Source: CAZTLE01 sp964614415
GTDB taxonomy: Bacteria > Bacteroidota > Bacteroidia > Flavobacteriales > Flavobacteriaceae
Reading direction: 5' to 3'
Length of the DNA: 15,765 nucleotides
NCBI GenBank assembly: GCA_964614415.1
Contig: CAZTLE010000092.1
Location: 1 to 15,765 of the forward strand
This document shows positions 13,555 to 15,765 of this stretch, piece by piece. The notes below the pieces were generated by a model. That model saw only the letters and a list, made by a program, of their open reading frames with translations. It was not told the DNA's origin and ran no database searches. A program made the position numbers and the translations under genes. How positions within the stretch are numbered: position 1 is the stretch's first letter; each line of letters begins with the position of its first letter.

Positions 13555-13578
13555 ATTGAGCGTTTAAATAAATCCGTT

Positions 13579-14712
13579 ATGAAAAAAATTACACCCCGCT
13601 TGGTAAGTCTTGTTCCTCTTGTATTCCTGTTTTGGCTCGGCACAACAACAACGAGCATTGCACAGAGCAGTACTGTGACCAGTGTGCGCGTTAATGGCCT
13701 TACGTCTAAGTCAACAACCATAACCATTATCACGGGTAACAAAAGATCACAAAAGAAAGTAAAAAGAGGGACAAAGATCGATTGGGGTACCAAGATCATA
13801 ATTCCGGGTGGAATACGTCTTTTTTTGGAAACCAAAGGAGGTACCCAGGAGGTTTGGTCGGAGAACGGACTGGCCATGGAGTACACGGTTTCGGACATTC
13901 CGGATGGTGAGAGTCATGACGTAAAAGGGTTCGGAGCCACGATAAGAAACTGGGTCAGGGGAATATTCAGCTATAAATACCGGTCTAAGAACAGTAGAGG
14001 TAACACTGCGGCGTCCAATAGTACACGTTACACGTTCAGGGACCTATCCGACGATGAATCCGGGCGTGCCTTTATCAGTACAAGTGAAGGATCGGTTACC
14101 ATTGTTGAGCGGGTTCCTCTCATTATTAGTAATCAGTCGAATAACACCAAAAAAGGCAATTATAAATTAGAGTTTTCTACTTCACGGCTTCAAAGAGCTG
14201 AAGATTCTGTCTACATATCAAGCGATCAACCGGTTGAGTATGTCGACTATAAGGAGGCGACAGCACGTGTTGAGAGTTTTATTGAAATCCCAAATGATCC
14301 TGAAGTTCGGGCTAACAATCAATTGTGTTTGGGTGCTCTCTATTTGGAATGGGAACGTAGTCAGCAGGCCATACCCTTTTTCACAGATGCTCTGAATTTC
14401 TACTTCGACTATTATGGAGAAGACGACGCAGATACTCTTGAAGCCAAACTTTTTTTGGCAAAAGCATATCAGGACAGCGGTCGACAGGCATTGGCTGATG
14501 AAATGCTGCGTGAGCTGGAAGAAACCCTGCTAGAATTGCTTCGAATAGATGAGAAAGACCTGGATTATGTGGACGAAAATGATCCGGACGCCGAAGACCT
14601 GATCTGCGAAGACATAGTGGACACCTGTGCCCTACTGGGTTGGTTGTATAAAATATTGGGTGAAGATGAAAGAAGTCAATACTACTACTCCCGGGTAGAC
14701 CAGGGATGCTGA
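13579..14712 (+). CDS. Secreted FecR-like domain protein with C-terminal TPR-like repeats
   Basis: The ATG at 13579 is chosen over the in-frame ATG at 13519 because it begins a clean signal peptide (MKKITPRLVSLVPLVFLFWLG...SIAQ), giving 377 residues; the upstream extension would run through the terminator-like hairpin. Residues about 45-180 resemble the FecR fold: KRGTKIDWGTKIIIPGGIRLFLETKGGTQEV (62-92), then a region ending STRYTFRDLSDDESGRAFISTSEGSVTIVER (148-178), like the FecR segment before the terminal eGxVxV strand. Residues about 245-375 are helical and TPR-like (NNQLCLGALYLEWERSQQAIPFFTDALNFY; AKLFLAKAYQDSGRQALADEML). The combination suggests a periplasmic or surface protein that binds partners. 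The next gene, a CHASE2 protein, starts 16 nt downstream and is surely co-transcribed. FecR and TPR assignments are by pattern and less certain than the export signal. Confidence 0.75.
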   Translation: MKKITPRLVSLVPLVFLFWLGTTTTSIAQSSTVTSVRVNGLTSKSTTITIITGNKRSQKKVKRGTKIDWGTKIIIPGGIRLFLETKGGTQEVWSENGLAMEYTVSDIPDGESHDVKGFGATIRNWVRGIFSYKYRSKNSRGNTAASNSTRYTFRDLSDDESGRAFISTSEGSVTIVERVPLIISNQSNNTKKGNYKLEFSTSRLQRAEDSVYISSDQPVEYVDYKEATARVESFIEIPNDPEVRANNQLCLGALYLEWERSQQAIPFFTDALNFYFDYYGEDDADTLEAKLFLAKAYQDSGRQALADEMLRELEETLLELLRIDEKDLDYVDENDPDAEDLICEDIVDTCALLGWLYKILGEDERSQYYYSRVDQGC

Positions 14713-14728
14713 TGTAAACCAGGAAAAT

Positions 14729-15765
14729 ATGCTCACTCTAAAACGTCTTGCTGTTTACCTGGTTACGTTCTTCGTGACCTTACTACTGCTATTGGTCCTT
14801 ATCGACGACTGGAAACAGATTGATACATACTTAACAGGTGTCTCCAATGCTACAGTTTCCGAAAGAAATAGCGTCAACAACCGGATTGTTGTGGTCGACG
14901 TGGGTGAGCAGGACATTCCGGACAACCATCTTGACGAACTTACGAGAAAGCGCCAAAAACTCATACAATTATTACAGGCAATTGAGCTGCAATCAGTTCA
15001 AAAAGATGGCCCGGAAAGCCTGGTGCTCGATCTCTGGTTTTCTTCGGACAACACACTTATGGATTCTCTTATCGGTGCCATCCGGAAGTTAGAGGCTTCC
15101 GGAACCCGCGTATACGCCGCATACGACCTGAACGCCTCCCATGATGGTGGTCGAGTAGAGGAAACCGATTTCCTGGAACTTGAGGACGAACACGCCTTAT
15201 CCCTCTATAACCTGCTGGCTGAAAAGGCGGAAGGAACTCAACTAAGCCGTGGCAGATATCATACCTACTTCTTTGAACTGGGCGAGGACAAAGCCAACTA
15301 CGAAAGTGAAATAACACTAACCGCCAGTGACAGTAAAGAGGAGGTTGTAATCGAGTTCTTACCCTTACGGGTGGTGGCCGATCTGGACGAAACGTCTGAG
15401 CAAAAACTTGAGGTCCTGCGACGACAAGGTGCCGTTGTACCTTATGGCCCGCTTTCAGAAGTGGAACAACGCACCTATACTTTCCAACCAGATTCTGTTC
15501 TTTCGTTAGCCAGTTTTATTTCTCCCGAAGGAACCCAGGTTCCGGATGTTATCGATATGGACAACAAAATCCTTCTTGCGGCCAATATTGAGGAAGACGT
15601 TGAGCGCATTGGAGATCTCAGCCTGCCCATGCCCTACCTTGTTACCTGGGCAATGAGCGACTTGTTGGACGGTAATATACGCGTTAATCAACCACTGGAA
15701 AATCTGGGGGCCATTATAGGTCAGATCTTGTTCTTTTCCTTTTTTATTGCCCTTTTATTCGCTAT
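14729..15765 (+). CDS. CHASE2 domain membrane protein (3' end outside window)
   Basis: An open frame of 345 codons from ATG 14729 continues past the right edge. A membrane segment (about 7-25) is followed by a ~295-residue extracytoplasmic region and a second membrane segment beginning near 326 (LGAIIGQILFFSFFIALLFA). The extracytoplasmic part has CHASE2 marks: NRIVVVDVGEQD (51-62), LVLDLWFS (98-105) and, before the second helix, KILLAANIE...IGDLSLPMPYLVTWAMSDLLDGNIRV (280-319), the stretch that in CHASE2 proteins precedes the membrane re-entry. CHASE2 is a predicted extracellular sensor usually joined to cytoplasmic kinase, cyclase or other output domains, or ending after a few helices; the output is beyond the window. 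With the FecR-like/TPR gene 16 nt upstream it forms a two-gene module, probably a sensor and its exported partner. Confidence 0.8.
   Translation, partial: MLTLKRLAVYLVTFFVTLLLLLVLIDDWKQIDTYLTGVSNATVSERNSVNNRIVVVDVGEQDIPDNHLDELTRKRQKLIQLLQAIELQSVQKDGPESLVLDLWFSSDNTLMDSLIGAIRKLEASGTRVYAAYDLNASHDGGRVEETDFLELEDEHALSLYNLLAEKAEGTQLSRGRYHTYFFELGEDKANYESEITLTASDSKEEVVIEFLPLRVVADLDETSEQKLEVLRRQGAVVPYGPLSEVEQRTYTFQPDSVLSLASFISPEGTQVPDVIDMDNKILLAANIEEDVERIGDLSLPMPYLVTWAMSDLLDGNIRVNQPLENLGAIIGQILFFSFFIALLFA

Noticed and set aside
13310..13567. Open frame of 85 codons in the gap before the FecR-like gene
   Set aside because: It is made of REP-like and heptad repeat text and runs through the terminator-like hairpin; no domain or sensible composition.
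13519..13578. Upstream in-frame ATG extending the FecR-like protein by 20 residues
   Set aside because: The extension covers the hairpin and T-run and would bury the signal peptide; ATG 13579 gives a normal export signal.

Overview
The window reads as a chromosomal segment of a marine-type Flavobacteriaceae (Bacteroidota). Evidence: a FadJ with its crotonase domain at the C-terminus followed by thiolase and a ~600-residue acyl-CoA dehydrogenase, start codons without Shine-Dalgarno sequences, promoter-like TTTG/TAnnTTTG pairs, a lipoprotein with an SDDD stretch after the lipid cysteine, and REP-like intergenic repeats of types familiar from this phylum. Hand counts give about 50% GC in the genes sampled. 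Every gene I can support lies on the + strand.

Layout. (1) 2-4304: fatty acid beta-oxidation cluster, namely the 3' end of a fadJ-like gene, a small AT-rich four-helix-bundle gene, a fadA-like thiolase and an acyl-CoA dehydrogenase, closed by a good intrinsic terminator at 4357-4387. (2) 4390-6529: a REP-like repeat, a secreted protein with a TolB-like propeller and two NTF2/SnoaL-like domains, and a small lipoprotein. (3) 6554-11243: a promoter-like site and a tight operon of secreted M28 peptidase, DUF2306 membrane protein, secreted M1 metallopeptidase and zinc alcohol dehydrogenase, with gaps of 3 nt, a 4-nt overlap and 7 nt. (4) 11244-13578: two genes (YdeI/OmpD-associated family; an unrecognised single-pass membrane protein) set among long repeat-filled gaps. 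(5) 13579 to the right edge: a secreted FecR-like/TPR protein and, 16 nt on, a CHASE2 receptor-like membrane protein that runs off the window.

The most unusual signal is in the gaps. Six intergenic regions are filled with degenerate 7-nt words kept in exact register, for example GTTTTGA, GTTTTAA, GAAGnnn, GAATnnn, GTAGTGA, GAGAGAA and nTCATGn. At 11275-11484 thirty consecutive words run without an indel, and one ordered block of eight words recurs at 13214-13269 (47 of 56 bases identical). The words change along the tract while the 7-nt phase is kept. The four-helix-bundle gene is flanked by such tracts in inverted orientation, which makes it look like a cassette inserted in the beta-oxidation operon. 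The second point of interest is the FecR-TPR/CHASE2 pair, which may be an uncharacterised envelope-sensing system whose output domain, if any, lies outside the window.
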